Positions 50,260-59,965 of a DNA stretch of 64,000 nucleotides are shown piece after piece. The first letter of the stretch is position 1, and the number at the start of each line of letters is the position of its first letter. The notes beneath the pieces are model-generated. The model was not told the DNA's origin and searched no databases. It saw only the letters and a program-made list of their open reading frames with translations. The position numbers and the translations under genes were made by a program. This DNA is from Catenovulum sediminis (GTDB taxonomy: Bacteria; Pseudomonadota; Gammaproteobacteria; Enterobacterales; Alteromonadaceae), in the NCBI RefSeq assembly GCF_040270295.1, contig NZ_JBELOE010000236.1, one strand, 5' to 3'.

Positions 50260-51289
50260 AAATTTTGCAAAACGCATTGGTTTGGCTGCAATATTAGGTG
50301 CAGCATTGCCGGCTTGGGCGGATACAGCGACAGATAAAGAGAAGTTTGAACAATTTGTTGTTGAGCTTAAACAGGAAGCTATCAGTAAAGGTTACGATAA
50401 ATCTCTGATTGATGAAGCTTTTAAAGGGGTTGAGTTTAAAGAGAAAGTGGTCAAAGCAGATCGTAATCAGCCAGAGTTTATTGAAACATTGGAAACCTAT
50501 TTACCAAAACGGGTGCCCGAGTGGAAAGTTAAACAAGCCAGAGAAAAATTTGCCGAACATCGAGTGCTATTAGAAAAAATCGGTCAGGAATATGGTGTCC
50601 AGCCTAGGTTTATTGTCGCGCTTTGGGGGTTAGAAAGTAATTTTGGCCGTATTCAAGGCAATTTACCGGTTATTTCTTCTTTAGTGACTTTAAGTTACGA
50701 CGGACGACGAGGCGCATTTTTTAAACGTCAGCTATGGGATGCGCTAGACATAGTTAAAAACGGTGAAGCAAGGCTTGATCAGCTTAAAGGCTCATGGGCA
50801 GGTGCCATGGGGCAGGCACAGTTTATTCCGAGTTCATTTAAAGCTTATGCGGTTGATTATGACGGTGATGGCATTAAAGATATCTGGCAAAATCAGGCCG
50901 ATGTTTTTGCCAGCGCAGCAAACTATTTAAAACGTGAAGGCTGGAATGATAATTTAACTTGGGGTCGCCAGGTTAAAGTGCCAGAAGACTTTGATTTTTC
51001 ATTAGCCATTCCAAGTAAAACTAAAGGTCGCAGCGACTGGACTAAAAAATGGAAAGCAACTGAAGTTAGTTTAGCCGAATGGCAGCGCAGAGGTGTGCGC
51101 CGAATGGATGGTTCAGATTTACCTAACGTAGATATAAAAGCGGCGATGTTATTACCAGACGGAGAAAAAGGGCGAGTCTACTTAGCGTATGATAATTACA
51201 AAGTATTAATGCATTGGAATCGCTCTTACTATTTTGTCACGACGGTGGGGTATTTAGCCGATCGTATCGGTTATCCGGCGGTTAAATAG
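50252..51289 (+). CDS. Lytic murein transglycosylase (MltB-like, SLT_2)
   Basis: A 345-residue periplasmic enzyme that cleaves peptidoglycan glycan strands. The signal peptide runs MIKNFAKRIGLAAILGAALP to AWA. The catalytic glutamate is in ALWGLESNFGR (Glu128). KGSWAGAMGQAQFIPSSF and the calcium-loop-like YAVDYDGDGIKDIW follow, as in MltB. I start at the ATG at 50252 (GGAG eight bases upstream) rather than the GTG at 50243. It is inserted between ycgL and ycgM, overlapping the former and abutting the latter. Confidence 0.92.
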   Translation: MIKNFAKRIGLAAILGAALPAWADTATDKEKFEQFVVELKQEAISKGYDKSLIDEAFKGVEFKEKVVKADRNQPEFIETLETYLPKRVPEWKVKQAREKFAEHRVLLEKIGQEYGVQPRFIVALWGLESNFGRIQGNLPVISSLVTLSYDGRRGAFFKRQLWDALDIVKNGEARLDQLKGSWAGAMGQAQFIPSSFKAYAVDYDGDGIKDIWQNQADVFASAANYLKREGWNDNLTWGRQVKVPEDFDFSLAIPSKTKGRSDWTKKWKATEVSLAEWQRRGVRRMDGSDLPNVDIKAAMLLPDGEKGRVYLAYDNYKVLMHWNRSYYFVTTVGYLADRIGYPAVK

Positions 51290-51958
51290 ATGCAATATTT
51301 TCATCAAGATTCACAAGGCAAGTCAATAGACTTGCCGGTTGGTAAAGTCATTTGCATTGGCGGTAATTACGCTGACCACATCAAAGAAATGTCGTCTTTA
51401 GTAACCGATGAGCCGGTGTTATTTATGAAGCCGTCTACGGCTATGGTGCGTTTAGAGCCTGAAATTAAGATTCCGACAGAATTTGGCGAATGCCACAATG
51501 AAACCGAAATCGCTGTATTGATTGGCACAGCGCTTAAAAACGCGGATGTGACGGCTGCGGAAAATGCCATTTGGGGAATCGGTATTGCGCAGGATTTAAC
51601 GTTAAGAGCGTTACAAAAACGATTGAAGTCGCAAGGGCGACCTTGGGAACGCGCAAAATCATTTGATGCTTCTTGTCCACTTTCTGGTTTTACCAGTAAG
51701 CAATATTTTGATGATCTCAACAATATTGAATTTGCTCTAGAGGTAAATGGTAAATTACGCCAAGCCGGTAACAGCGCAAATATGGAACGTAGTATTGTTG
51801 AAGTTGTGAGTTTAATGAGCCAGAATTTTACTTTGTTACCTGGCGATGTTGTATTAACTGGTACACCTGCTGGTGTCGCAGCACTAGCATCAGGCGATAA
51901 ATTAAATATTTCGTTTGATCGATTCAATTATACAAGTCAGGTTGTAAGTCATGACTGA
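51290..51958 (+). CDS. ycgM: Fumarylacetoacetate hydrolase-family protein YcgM
   Basis: A 222-residue FAH-fold enzyme. Conserved segments are KVICIGGNYADHIKEM, EPVLFMKPSTAMV, HNETEIAVLIG (metal-binding Glu residues), KSFDASCPLSG and GDVVLTGTPAGVAAL. Members act as acylpyruvases or oxaloacetate decarboxylases. The ATG follows the transglycosylase stop without a gap, and the end overlaps ycgN by eight bases, so translation is tightly coupled. Confidence 0.92.
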   Translation: MQYFHQDSQGKSIDLPVGKVICIGGNYADHIKEMSSLVTDEPVLFMKPSTAMVRLEPEIKIPTEFGECHNETEIAVLIGTALKNADVTAAENAIWGIGIAQDLTLRALQKRLKSQGRPWERAKSFDASCPLSGFTSKQYFDDLNNIEFALEVNGKLRQAGNSANMERSIVEVVSLMSQNFTLLPGDVVLTGTPAGVAALASGDKLNISFDRFNYTSQVVSHD

Positions 51959-52451
51959 TACAGCGCCATTTTGGCAAACTAAAACACTGCAGGAAATGAC
52001 ACGTTCGGAGTGGGAACAGATTTGTGACGGGTGTGGTAAATGTTGTTTGCATAAATTTATTGCCGATGACACAGTTGCTGAAGTGACAACGACCGACAGA
52101 ATCGATGAAGGTGAGTCGCTAGAATTTACCAATATTGTCTGTCGTTATTTAAATGATAAAACCTGTAGCTGTACCGTTTATCCTAAACGTCGGCAATTAG
52201 TGCCAGATTGTGTTGAGTTAACACCGGAAAACCTAGACGCTATTTTTTATATGCCAAGCAGTTGTAGTTATCGTCGTTTGCAAGAAGGACGCGGTTTACC
52301 TTCATGGCATCCTTTGTTAAATAAAGGCAAAAAATCTAAGATGCATCAAGCTGGTATGTCCGTGCGTGGGAAGGTTCTTAAAGACGATGAAGTTGATTTA
52401 GAATATTTTGAAGATTACATCGCGATTTGGCCGTTAAAGGATGTAGATTAA
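51951..52451 (+). CDS. ycgN: YcgN, cysteine-cluster protein (UPF0260)
   Basis: A 166-residue protein of the YkgJ-type cysteine-cluster family. Cysteines are arranged as ICDGCGKCCLHKF, CRYLNDKTCSCTVYPKR and PDCVELTP, with SCSYRRLQEGRGLPSWHPL after. They probably bind a metal or iron-sulfur centre. The role is unknown. Last gene of ycgL-mltB-like-ycgM-ycgN. Confidence 0.93.
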   Translation: MTDTAPFWQTKTLQEMTRSEWEQICDGCGKCCLHKFIADDTVAEVTTTDRIDEGESLEFTNIVCRYLNDKTCSCTVYPKRRQLVPDCVELTPENLDAIFYMPSSCSYRRLQEGRGLPSWHPLLNKGKKSKMHQAGMSVRGKVLKDDEVDLEYFEDYIAIWPLKDVD

Positions 52452-52680
52452 GGTTAATTTGACGAGCGAGTAACTAACGCAAAAAAATCATAAAAAAATG
52501 CTTTTCATTTCATAAAAAACTGCTTTAATTCGCGCCAGACAAAGCTGGCGTAACATTTCATGTGTCATATTGCACAAAGGAGCAGAGCGGTCGGGTAGGC
52601 GATAACTTCGTCTGTTTTTTTAATCCGTCTGTTTAAGTGCTATCCTGCCTGCTTACACGGACAAAATATGGACACTACCC

Positions 52681-54945
52681 ATGAAATTTCGTTTTCCGGT
52701 TATTGTAATTGATGAAGATTTTCGCTCTGAGAATATCTCCGGCTCAGGCATTAGAGATTTGGCTGAGGCGATTGGTCAACAAGGGATGGAAGTTATTGGC
52801 TTTACCAGCTATGTTGATTTGAGTGCTTTTGCGCAACAAGCCAGCCGAGCATCTTGTTTTATTCTTTCTATTGATGATGAAGAGTTTGGTGCAGGCAGTG
52901 ATGCTGAAGTTGAAATTGCGGTCGCTTCTTTACGTGCTTTTATTGCAGAAGTTAGAAAAAGAAACATTGATATTCCTATCTTTTTGTATGGTGAAACACG
53001 CACCTCTCGTCATATCCCAACTGATATATTGCGTGAGCTGCATGGGTTCATTCACATGTTTGAAGATACCCCTGAGTTTGTGGCTCGCCATATCATTCGC
53101 GAAGCTAAAAAATATTTGGACGCGTTGTCGCCCCCATTTTTTAACGCTTTAGTTAATTATGCAGAAGACAGTTCTTACTCATGGCATTGTCCCGGCCATT
53201 CTGGTGGTGTTGCCTTTTTAAAAAGTCCGGTCGGGCAGATGTTTCATCAGTTTTTTGGTGAAAATATGTTGCGTGCTGACGTGTGCAATGCGGTAGATGA
53301 GTTAGGGCAATTGTTAGATCATACCGGTCCTGTTGCAGCCAGTGAGCAAAATGCTGCACGTATATTTAATTGTGATCACTTATTTTTTGTGACTAATGGT
53401 ACCTCGACTTCAAATAAAATAGTGTGGCATTCAACGGTCGCACCTGGTGATATTGTGGTGGTTGATAGAAATTGTCATAAGTCTATTTTGCACTCAATTA
53501 TTATGACAGGCGCGATACCGGTATTTCTTATGCCAACGCGTAACCATTATGGCATTATTGGACCAATTCCTAAAAGTGAGTTTAGTTTAGAAGCTATTCG
53601 TAAAAAAATTGAAGCGAATCCATTTGCACGAAATGCTAAAAATAAGAAACCGCGTATCTTAACCATTACCCAAAGTACATATGATGGGGTTATCTACAAT
53701 GTCGAGCAAATTAAAGACATTTTAGGTAATTCAATCGACACCCTACATTTTGATGAAGCTTGGTTGCCACATGCAACTTTCCATGAATTTTATAAAGACA
53801 TGCATGCGATAGGTGAAGGGCGTGAGCGCACCGATGAAACTTTGGTGTTTGCAACGCAAAGTACGCATAAATTACTGGCAGGTTTATCTCAGGCGTCACA
53901 AATATTGGTACAAAATGGTACTGGACGTCAGCTTGATACGCATCGTTTTAATGAATCTTATTTAATGCATTCTTCTACCAGTCCACAGTACTCTATTATT
54001 GCCTCGTGCGATGTTGCTGCGGCAATGATGGAAGCACCCGGTGGGAGAGCCTTAGTAGAGGAATCACTGTTAGAAGCGATTGATTTTCGTCGTGCGATGC
54101 GCAAAGTGGATGCAGAGTTTGGTGACGATGAGTGGTGGTTTAAAGTTTGGGGACCCGAAAAATTAGCCGAAGAAGGTATTGGCGAGCGCGAAGATTGGGT
54201 CATTCATCCACAAGATAAATGGCATGATTTCGGGCAGATAGAATCAGGCTTTAATATGTTAGACCCAATTAAAGCAACGATTATCACCCCAGGATTAGAT
54301 ATTGAAGGTGATTTTGCTGAATTCGGTATTCCTGCAGCTATTGTCAGTAAATATTTGGCAGAACATGGGATTATCATTGAAAAAACCGGGTTATATTCAT
54401 TTTTTATCATGTTTACGATTGGTATTACCAAAGGTCGCTGGAATTCAATGGTGACTGAATTACAACAATTTAAAGATGATTATGACCAAAACTTACCCTT
54501 GTGGCGCGTACTACCAGAATTTGTTAAAAAACACCGTCAGTACGAGCGGGTTGGTTTACGAGATTTGTGTAATCAAATACATAATATGTATCGAGAATAT
54601 GACGTTGCTCGGATTACGACGGATATGTACTTATCCAACATTGAAACCGCAATGATACCGGCTGATGCTTGGGCTAAAATGGCGCACCGTGACATTGAAC
54701 GTATCTCAATTGATGAGATAGAAGGGCGGATAACTGCAATGCTAGTGACGCCTTACCCTCCGGGAATTCCTTTAATGGTGCCGGGAGAGCGGTTTAACAA
54801 AACCATTATTAAATATTTACAGTTTGCACGTGATTTTAATACTGCGTTTCCAGGTTTTGAAACTGACGTACATGGATTAATTAAAGAGCAGGAAAATGGC
54901 GTTGCAAAATATTATGTTGATGTAGTATATGAGTCATTGTCATAG
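52681..54945 (+). CDS. Orn/Lys/Arg decarboxylase (PLP, fold type I)
   Basis: A 754-residue decarboxylase. The N-terminal wing domain spans about 1-130. The PLP core contains WHCPGHSGGVAF, FFVTNGTSTSNKIVWH, FDEAWLPHATFH and the Schiff-base lysine in TQSTHKLLAGLSQ (Lys397). The C-terminal domain includes TAMLVTPYPPGIPLMVPGER. Length and layout fit the lysine/arginine/ornithine decarboxylase group, nearest in my memory to the LdcA-type of pseudomonads. The substrate cannot be read off. An agmatine-pathway gene (aguB) is in the window, but 8 kb away. A strong terminator follows. Confidence 0.88.
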   Translation: MKFRFPVIVIDEDFRSENISGSGIRDLAEAIGQQGMEVIGFTSYVDLSAFAQQASRASCFILSIDDEEFGAGSDAEVEIAVASLRAFIAEVRKRNIDIPIFLYGETRTSRHIPTDILRELHGFIHMFEDTPEFVARHIIREAKKYLDALSPPFFNALVNYAEDSSYSWHCPGHSGGVAFLKSPVGQMFHQFFGENMLRADVCNAVDELGQLLDHTGPVAASEQNAARIFNCDHLFFVTNGTSTSNKIVWHSTVAPGDIVVVDRNCHKSILHSIIMTGAIPVFLMPTRNHYGIIGPIPKSEFSLEAIRKKIEANPFARNAKNKKPRILTITQSTYDGVIYNVEQIKDILGNSIDTLHFDEAWLPHATFHEFYKDMHAIGEGRERTDETLVFATQSTHKLLAGLSQASQILVQNGTGRQLDTHRFNESYLMHSSTSPQYSIIASCDVAAAMMEAPGGRALVEESLLEAIDFRRAMRKVDAEFGDDEWWFKVWGPEKLAEEGIGEREDWVIHPQDKWHDFGQIESGFNMLDPIKATIITPGLDIEGDFAEFGIPAAIVSKYLAEHGIIIEKTGLYSFFIMFTIGITKGRWNSMVTELQQFKDDYDQNLPLWRVLPEFVKKHRQYERVGLRDLCNQIHNMYREYDVARITTDMYLSNIETAMIPADAWAKMAHRDIERISIDEIEGRITAMLVTPYPPGIPLMVPGERFNKTIIKYLQFARDFNTAFPGFETDVHGLIKEQENGVAKYYVDVVYESLS

Positions 54946-54962
54946 CAGAGCCGCTCAATATG

Positions 54963-54992
54963 AAAAAGCCGTGTCATTACACGGCTTTTTTT
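54963..54992 (+). terminator. Rho-independent terminator after the decarboxylase gene
   Basis: AAAAAGCCGTGT / ACACGGCTTTTTTT around CATT; 17 bases past the stop. Also usable from the opposite strand. Confidence 0.93.
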
Positions 54993-55036
54993 AGATGTTT
55001 AGATATTTTTGGGGTCTATATAACGGATAAACTAAA

Positions 55037-55804
55037 TCACCATTTCTTTTTCGGTTGAAAAAGCATATCTAAATCATCTTTCTCTTCAGCTTGCTTTTTC
55101 AAACGGTCACGTGCATTTGTATTTTTTAGCTCTTCGTTTATGGTTGCCAGAATCTGATCTAATTCTGCTTTGCGTGTGTTAGTGTAATCGTCTCGAATTG
55201 CTTGAGAAGTGATTGTAGCCAATGCTTTTTCATAGTATTGACGGGCAGAGCCTAACATTTTTCCCTGACGAGCAGATTGGCCGCGTTTCATTAAGCTCTC
55301 AACATTGATGCGCAGTTGCAATCTGTCTAGACGTTTATCTTCATTCATGAAAAGATGGGTATCCACTTTCCCTTTGCTGTGTTCTGCACGTAAAGCGTTG
55401 CGCAGTTTTTTGATGCTCTGAATTAGTGCAATGGTCGCACGTTCATCGTCCGGTAATACGAAGCTCTCTTCTGATTGAACCTTTTCGGTCGGATCCATAT
55501 TTTGTACACTACCTTCAGCATCACGTACTCTTTGACGTAACTCTGTTGATTCAGGCATGATTTCATACATATTTTTAACCGCGTCCAATATGCGCTGATG
55601 TAATACCAGCACTAACTGAGGGCTTACCGGAATATTGCCAATACTCATGAGCAGGCTTTCGGTTTCTTCGATTATATTTTTATACTTAGCGATTTCACTT
55701 CGCTTTTCGGCCTCAACTTTTTCTTTATGCTGTTGGACAGCATTGATAATAATGGCCAAAACGACGAGCGCGACTACAAGTGCTATTACAATAGAAAAAA
55801 TCAT
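55037..55804 (-). CDS. Membrane-anchored coiled-coil protein of unknown function
   Basis: A 255-residue protein I cannot assign. One N-terminal membrane helix (about 3-22) is followed by a charged coiled coil (QQHKEKVEAEKRSEIAKYKN) and a largely helical cytoplasmic domain. A TPR-like pair (SLMKRGQSARQGKMLGSARQ, YYEKALATITSQA) leads into a basic and acidic tail ending DDLDMLFQPKKKW. It lies downstream of the kinase/response-regulator pair on the same strand, about 100 bases away. Confidence 0.65.
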   Translation of the reverse strand: MIFSIVIALVVALVVLAIIINAVQQHKEKVEAEKRSEIAKYKNIIEETESLLMSIGNIPVSPQLVLVLHQRILDAVKNMYEIMPESTELRQRVRDAEGSVQNMDPTEKVQSEESFVLPDDERATIALIQSIKKLRNALRAEHSKGKVDTHLFMNEDKRLDRLQLRINVESLMKRGQSARQGKMLGSARQYYEKALATITSQAIRDDYTNTRKAELDQILATINEELKNTNARDRLKKQAEEKDDLDMLFQPKKKW

Positions 55805-55910
55805 TACAAATCCTGATGATAACGTTTTTTGTTATTAAATTATTAACCAACTGATACTACAAGAATAATCCCAATTAGTCGACTTGCAAACAGAAGTTTG
55901 TTAATTTGTT

Positions 55911-56600
55911 TTACGGAAGTATCAAAGTAAATACGCTACCGCCTAATTTACCACCATTTTCTAACATAATCCGACCTTCTTTATTCTGGTTTTTGTGAGC
56001 CTTTGCAATCATCCTAGCAAAAAATAAGCCTAAACCCGTACGGCCGGTATCAAAATTTAAATCTTGCATTGGCAAGTCAATCAAATCAATCATCTCTTGT
56101 GGATAACCATCACCATTGTCTTGAATATGAATATGTAATTCATCGTTGATTATTTCTGTAGAAATAACAATAGTGTCTTTGCTGTAGCGCATCGCATTTA
56201 TTAAAATGTCATTTAGCATGTTGCCAACCAGATCCATGTCTAAATACCAGGCTAATGCTTCATCGTTATCTATTTCGATTGTTAATCCTCGTTTTTCGAT
56301 ATAGATTTCGTTTTTTGCAATCATTTCTTCGATTAAGTCACCGATATAATGCTCTTCTATCGTCATGGGAAGCTGGTGCTTTTCTGCTCGATACAGCGAC
56401 AAAAGTTGCATAAGGTTTGTATTTAAACGTGATGCCTCATAGTGCAGACGTGCAAGCTCTTCAGCTTGCTCTTTACTTTGATGTGACGAAGATTGGCTTA
56501 ACTGATCGATAGATTGTATAAGCATACAGAGCGAGTTTTTCATGTCATGGACAGCGGATGCCAGTACGCTGGAAAAATCGATTGGGGTTTCGTCACTCAC
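55911..56600 (-). CDS. Soluble sensor histidine kinase
   Basis: A 229-residue kinase without sensor or membrane segments. The phospho-acceptor helix has SAVHDMKNSLCML (His18). The ATPase lid and boxes are NDILINAMRYSKD (N box), IQDNGDGYPQEM (G1) and TGRTGLGLFFAR (G2). It starts two bases after the response-regulator gene, so the two very likely form one signalling unit. Lacking an input domain, it probably takes its signal from a partner. Confidence 0.85.
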   Translation of the reverse strand: MSDETPIDFSSVLASAVHDMKNSLCMLIQSIDQLSQSSSHQSKEQAEELARLHYEASRLNTNLMQLLSLYRAEKHQLPMTIEEHYIGDLIEEMIAKNEIYIEKRGLTIEIDNDEALAWYLDMDLVGNMLNDILINAMRYSKDTIVISTEIINDELHIHIQDNGDGYPQEMIDLIDLPMQDLNFDTGRTGLGLFFARMIAKAHKNQNKEGRIMLENGGKLGGSVFTLILP

Positions 56601-56602
56601 GT

Positions 56603-58222
56603 TTAGACCTCTTTTTGTTGTTGGATGTGTGTTGGCTTTTGATTAATAAAGCGTTTTAGTTCATTTCTGAATATGATAAATCTTTGATCTGAAGGATCGA
56701 GCGATTTTAAGTGATTTATACATGTTTCTAGTATGTCACTATATTCATTTTGATTAGATTGTAAATTTATGTTTTTGCCTAATACAAGCAATAGCTTAAT
56801 GGCTATGTTGCTATTAAAAGGCGCATATGAAAATGCTTGTGTCAGCAAGCTCTGCTGCTCAGTAAGCATGTTATTTGAATTACAAAGCTTGGCTTTTTCA
56901 TAAAGTTGATTCGCTTTTAAAACATTGATAGCGAGTCGCTTATGGCAGTTTGTCGTGTTGCAGTAATCTTGTATAGCTGGCGAGTCTGCTAATAAATATG
57001 GGTGCTCAGTTAATATGTAAACAAGCTGATATTTAAGAAAGCTACGACATTTTGCGTGATTTTCAAGCTTAACTAATGCTTCTATTTGTTTCAGCGTGGT
57101 ATTGAGGGTATCTAACTGTTCGCTCACCTTAAGATAGATACATTTGCTTAATAACAAAGCGGTTTGAAATTGACTTTGACCTTGCGTAGATTTAGTCGCA
57201 TTTGAATAGGCTGTTTGATAGTCGTTATGATAATAGCTTTGCTGGCGCCCGTCGCATGCGCTTATTGCTTGGCACAATACATTTAAATACTTCAATGTAT
57301 CTTCTTCTAAATGAGTTGGGGTGAGCGGTATCTGATTGTTGATTTTTTTTCGATACAAAACTGCTTTAGCTAGGTCATTATTTTGTTCGGCTAAAAGTGC
57401 AGCCACGCGATAGCGATATGTTGAGGCTACAGCGAGTTGAATGGCATGTTCAATTTCCTCAAAAGCTTGTTTAAACTCACCTAATGACATAAATGCTTCA
57501 CATTTAAGATCTCGAGCACTGACCGAATTTGAGTTGGTTGTTAATACTAGATCTAAACTTTCAATTGCTTTGGTATATTGCCCCAGAGCGATTAAGCATT
57601 TTGCATGATTTATTAAAACCCAGTTTGTCGCTCGTTTTGTTATTAATGCATCTAATAGTTGTAATGCATTGTGGTATGCGGCTATTTTCAAATAGCAATC
57701 AATTTTTAACTGCAAACAGCTGAAACTGTACTGGTTTTTCCCCTTGATATAATCGTTGCAGGCTTGTATTGCTAGATCATATTTATGCGAGTTTTGAAGT
57801 TTTAAAATATCATTAAGCTCGTTTTTTTGATCAAGGATACGATCAAGTTTTTTGCGTAAGATCTGGCGGTTAAATGGTTTAGTTAAATAGCCGTCTGCTT
57901 GGCAATCAATCGGTGTATTAATATTACTGAAATTATCAGCAGATATAATCATAAAAATACTTTCAGCTTTAAGTAGCTCACGATATTTTAATGATTCCAT
58001 TAACTGCTGGCCATTAATGCTATTTGGGCCTAAATTAAAATCACATAAGATAATGTCATGACGTTTTTGTTGATAAAGCGAAATAGCGGTTTCTGCATTG
58101 GCAGCCATATCTATATCTTGCGCACCAATACCATTAAGAATGGATTTAAGAGAAGTGCGAAATTCTGCAAAATCATCGACCAGTAAAAAACTTAACTTAG
58201 TGTAACGATTGAGTCTGTTCAT
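56603..58222 (-). CDS. Response regulator with TPR output domain
   Basis: A 539-residue protein. The receiver domain occupies about 10-130 (LLVDDFAEFR acidic pair, phospho-acceptor Asp61 in LCDFNLG, Thr/Ser region MIISADN and the Lys in DGYLTKPFNR). The remaining 400 residues are TPR-like repeats (ALQLLDALITKRATNWVLIN, AKCLIALGQYTKAIESLDLV and others), so output is by protein contact, not DNA binding. It is co-transcribed with the soluble kinase downstream and divergent from cysB. The pathway is unknown. Confidence 0.85.
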   Translation of the reverse strand: MNRLNRYTKLSFLLVDDFAEFRTSLKSILNGIGAQDIDMAANAETAISLYQQKRHDIILCDFNLGPNSINGQQLMESLKYRELLKAESIFMIISADNFSNINTPIDCQADGYLTKPFNRQILRKKLDRILDQKNELNDILKLQNSHKYDLAIQACNDYIKGKNQYSFSCLQLKIDCYLKIAAYHNALQLLDALITKRATNWVLINHAKCLIALGQYTKAIESLDLVLTTNSNSVSARDLKCEAFMSLGEFKQAFEEIEHAIQLAVASTYRYRVAALLAEQNNDLAKAVLYRKKINNQIPLTPTHLEEDTLKYLNVLCQAISACDGRQQSYYHNDYQTAYSNATKSTQGQSQFQTALLLSKCIYLKVSEQLDTLNTTLKQIEALVKLENHAKCRSFLKYQLVYILTEHPYLLADSPAIQDYCNTTNCHKRLAINVLKANQLYEKAKLCNSNNMLTEQQSLLTQAFSYAPFNSNIAIKLLLVLGKNINLQSNQNEYSDILETCINHLKSLDPSDQRFIIFRNELKRFINQKPTHIQQQKEV

Positions 58223-58386
58223 GCTGGATTAACGATGCCTTTATAAGTCTTGTATATTGAATTTAGAATATTTTTGCCAATTAATCATCGTATTTTGAAT
58301 TTTCTAGGTATAAACTTTATAAAAAGTAATAAAACTCTGATATTGTATTCTCTAATAGAATATAGGATGTAAATGGCGGTGGGCGC

Positions 58387-59361
58387 ATGAAACTTCAACA
58401 GCTACGCTATATTGTCGAGGTTGTTAACCACAACTTAAATGTTTCGGCAACAGCGGAAAGTTTGTATACATCACAACCAGGCATTAGCAAGCAAGTGCGA
58501 ATGTTGGAAGATGAACTAGGTGTTCAAATTTTTGGACGAAGTGGTAAACATTTAACCCATGTGACGTCTGCCGGGCGAGAAATTGTCCATATTTCTAGAG
58601 AAATACTCTCTAAAGTTGAAAGTATTAAATCAGTATCACGCGAGCATACACTGCCAGATCAAGGCAAGTTAAATATAGCGACGACCCATACACAAGCTCG
58701 ATATGCGCTACCTGAGGTCATTAAAGGGTTTATGCAGAAATACCCTAAAGTGTCTTTGCATATGCATCAGGGAACCCCTTCTCAAATAAGCGATGCTGCG
58801 GCAAAAGGTGAAGCAGATTTTGCTATCGCAACAGAAGCACTGCATTTATACAATGACTTGATTATGTTGCCTTGTTATCACTGGAATAGAAGTGTGGTCG
58901 TAACGCGTGACCATCCATTAGCGAAAAAGAAAACTATTACGCTTGAAGACGTAGCCCAACATTCAATTGTGACTTATGTGTTTGGTTTTACAGGGCGTTC
59001 TGAACTAGACAGTGCTTTTAGTAAAGCTGGATTAGAGCCTAAAATTGTATTTACAGCAACAGATGCCGATGTCATTAAAACTTATGTTCGCATGGGTGTT
59101 GGGGTCGGTGTGATGGCGACTATGGCGGTTGATAAACGAAATGATCTAGATTTAGTTGCAATTGATGCATCTCATTTGTTTAGGCCGAGCACAACTAAAA
59201 TTGGATTTAGAAAAGGCACGTTTTTACGCCATTATATGTATGATTTTATCGAAAGGTTTGCCCCACATTTAACCCGAGATGTGGTGGATAAAGCCATTGC
59301 ACTTAAAAATGCCGATGAAATTGATGCAATGTTTAAAGACTTAAAACTGCCCGTTAAGTAA
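58387..59361 (+). CDS. cysB: LysR-type regulator CysB
   Basis: A 324-residue master regulator of cysteine biosynthesis and sulfur assimilation. The start MKLQQLRYIVEVVNHNLNVS and HTH (TSQPGISKQVRMLEDELG) are nearly invariant in CysB. The effector domain has IATTHTQARYALPEVIKGF and TDADVIKTYVRMGVGVG. It activates the cys regulon with N-acetylserine as inducer. Its end and the nudL end are four bases apart, convergent. Confidence 0.96.
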   Translation: MKLQQLRYIVEVVNHNLNVSATAESLYTSQPGISKQVRMLEDELGVQIFGRSGKHLTHVTSAGREIVHISREILSKVESIKSVSREHTLPDQGKLNIATTHTQARYALPEVIKGFMQKYPKVSLHMHQGTPSQISDAAAKGEADFAIATEALHLYNDLIMLPCYHWNRSVVVTRDHPLAKKKTITLEDVAQHSIVTYVFGFTGRSELDSAFSKAGLEPKIVFTATDADVIKTYVRMGVGVGVMATMAVDKRNDLDLVAIDASHLFRPSTTKIGFRKGTFLRHYMYDFIERFAPHLTRDVVDKAIALKNADEIDAMFKDLKLPVK

Positions 59362-59365
59362 ACGA

Positions 59366-59944
59366 TTATTTTAGTATCATAGACAGCTGTTTTAATATGG
59401 CAGCTGTTGCCCCCCAAATAAAATGTTCATTGTATTGAAACGCATATACTTGATGGTAACGGTTTTTAATTTTGACAGAGTAGCAAGCCCAATCCGTTTG
59501 TTGCAATAACACTTCTAGCGGTAAATAAACTAGGTGTCTAACCTCCTGATAGTTGAGTTTGAACTGGGCATGCTCGGCAATAAAACCTGTATATGGAGTA
59601 ATACTAAAGCCCGAAGGAGTTTGAATTTCGCTCAGCTTATTAATGATAGAGACTGCGTTTATATCAACACCTATTTCTTCAAAGGTTTCTCTCAGTGCCG
59701 TATCTGCTAATGTCTTGTCAGTGGGATCCTTTTTGCCACCAGGAAAACTAATTTGATTTGCATGATGGCGCAAAAAGCCTTGCCTTTGTGTAAGTACAAT
59801 GCAAAGTTGATCATTAAAACTGAAAATAGGGACAAGCACCGCGCTGGCTTTTAGTGTTTGCCCTTGCATTAATTGTCGGCGGCCATCATTTAATTCAGGT
59901 AACACAGACAGTTGCAATTTGTGTAATATGGTTTGCTTGTACAC
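59366..59944 (-). CDS. nudL: CoA pyrophosphatase, Nudix family (NudL-like)
   Basis: A 192-residue Nudix hydrolase. The Nudix box reads GGKKDPTDKTLADTALRETF followed by EEIGV; an Asp replaces the first Glu of the canonical box, as is common in this CoA-hydrolysing subgroup. LTQRQGFLRHHANQISFPGG is the UPF0035 signature just before it. It cleaves CoA and derivatives to phosphopantetheine and ADP. 21 bases downstream of pabB on the same strand, probably one transcript, an order also seen in enterobacteria. Confidence 0.9.
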   Translation of the reverse strand: MYKQTILHKLQLSVLPELNDGRRQLMQGQTLKASAVLVPIFSFNDQLCIVLTQRQGFLRHHANQISFPGGKKDPTDKTLADTALRETFEEIGVDINAVSIINKLSEIQTPSGFSITPYTGFIAEHAQFKLNYQEVRHLVYLPLEVLLQQTDWACYSVKIKNRYHQVYAFQYNEHFIWGATAAILKQLSMILK

Positions 59945-59965
59945 TAATTAATTGTCGACGTTGCT

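Noticed and set aside
51367..51927. 186-codon minus-strand ORF inside ycgM
   Set aside because: Antisense to a conserved gene; no ribosome binding site or family motifs seen.
52452..52680. Regulatory element before the decarboxylase (two TCATAAAAAA(A/C)TGCTTT stretches)
   Set aside because: The two A-rich stretches are similar, but simple low-complexity DNA explains them; no operator or leader peptide could be supported.
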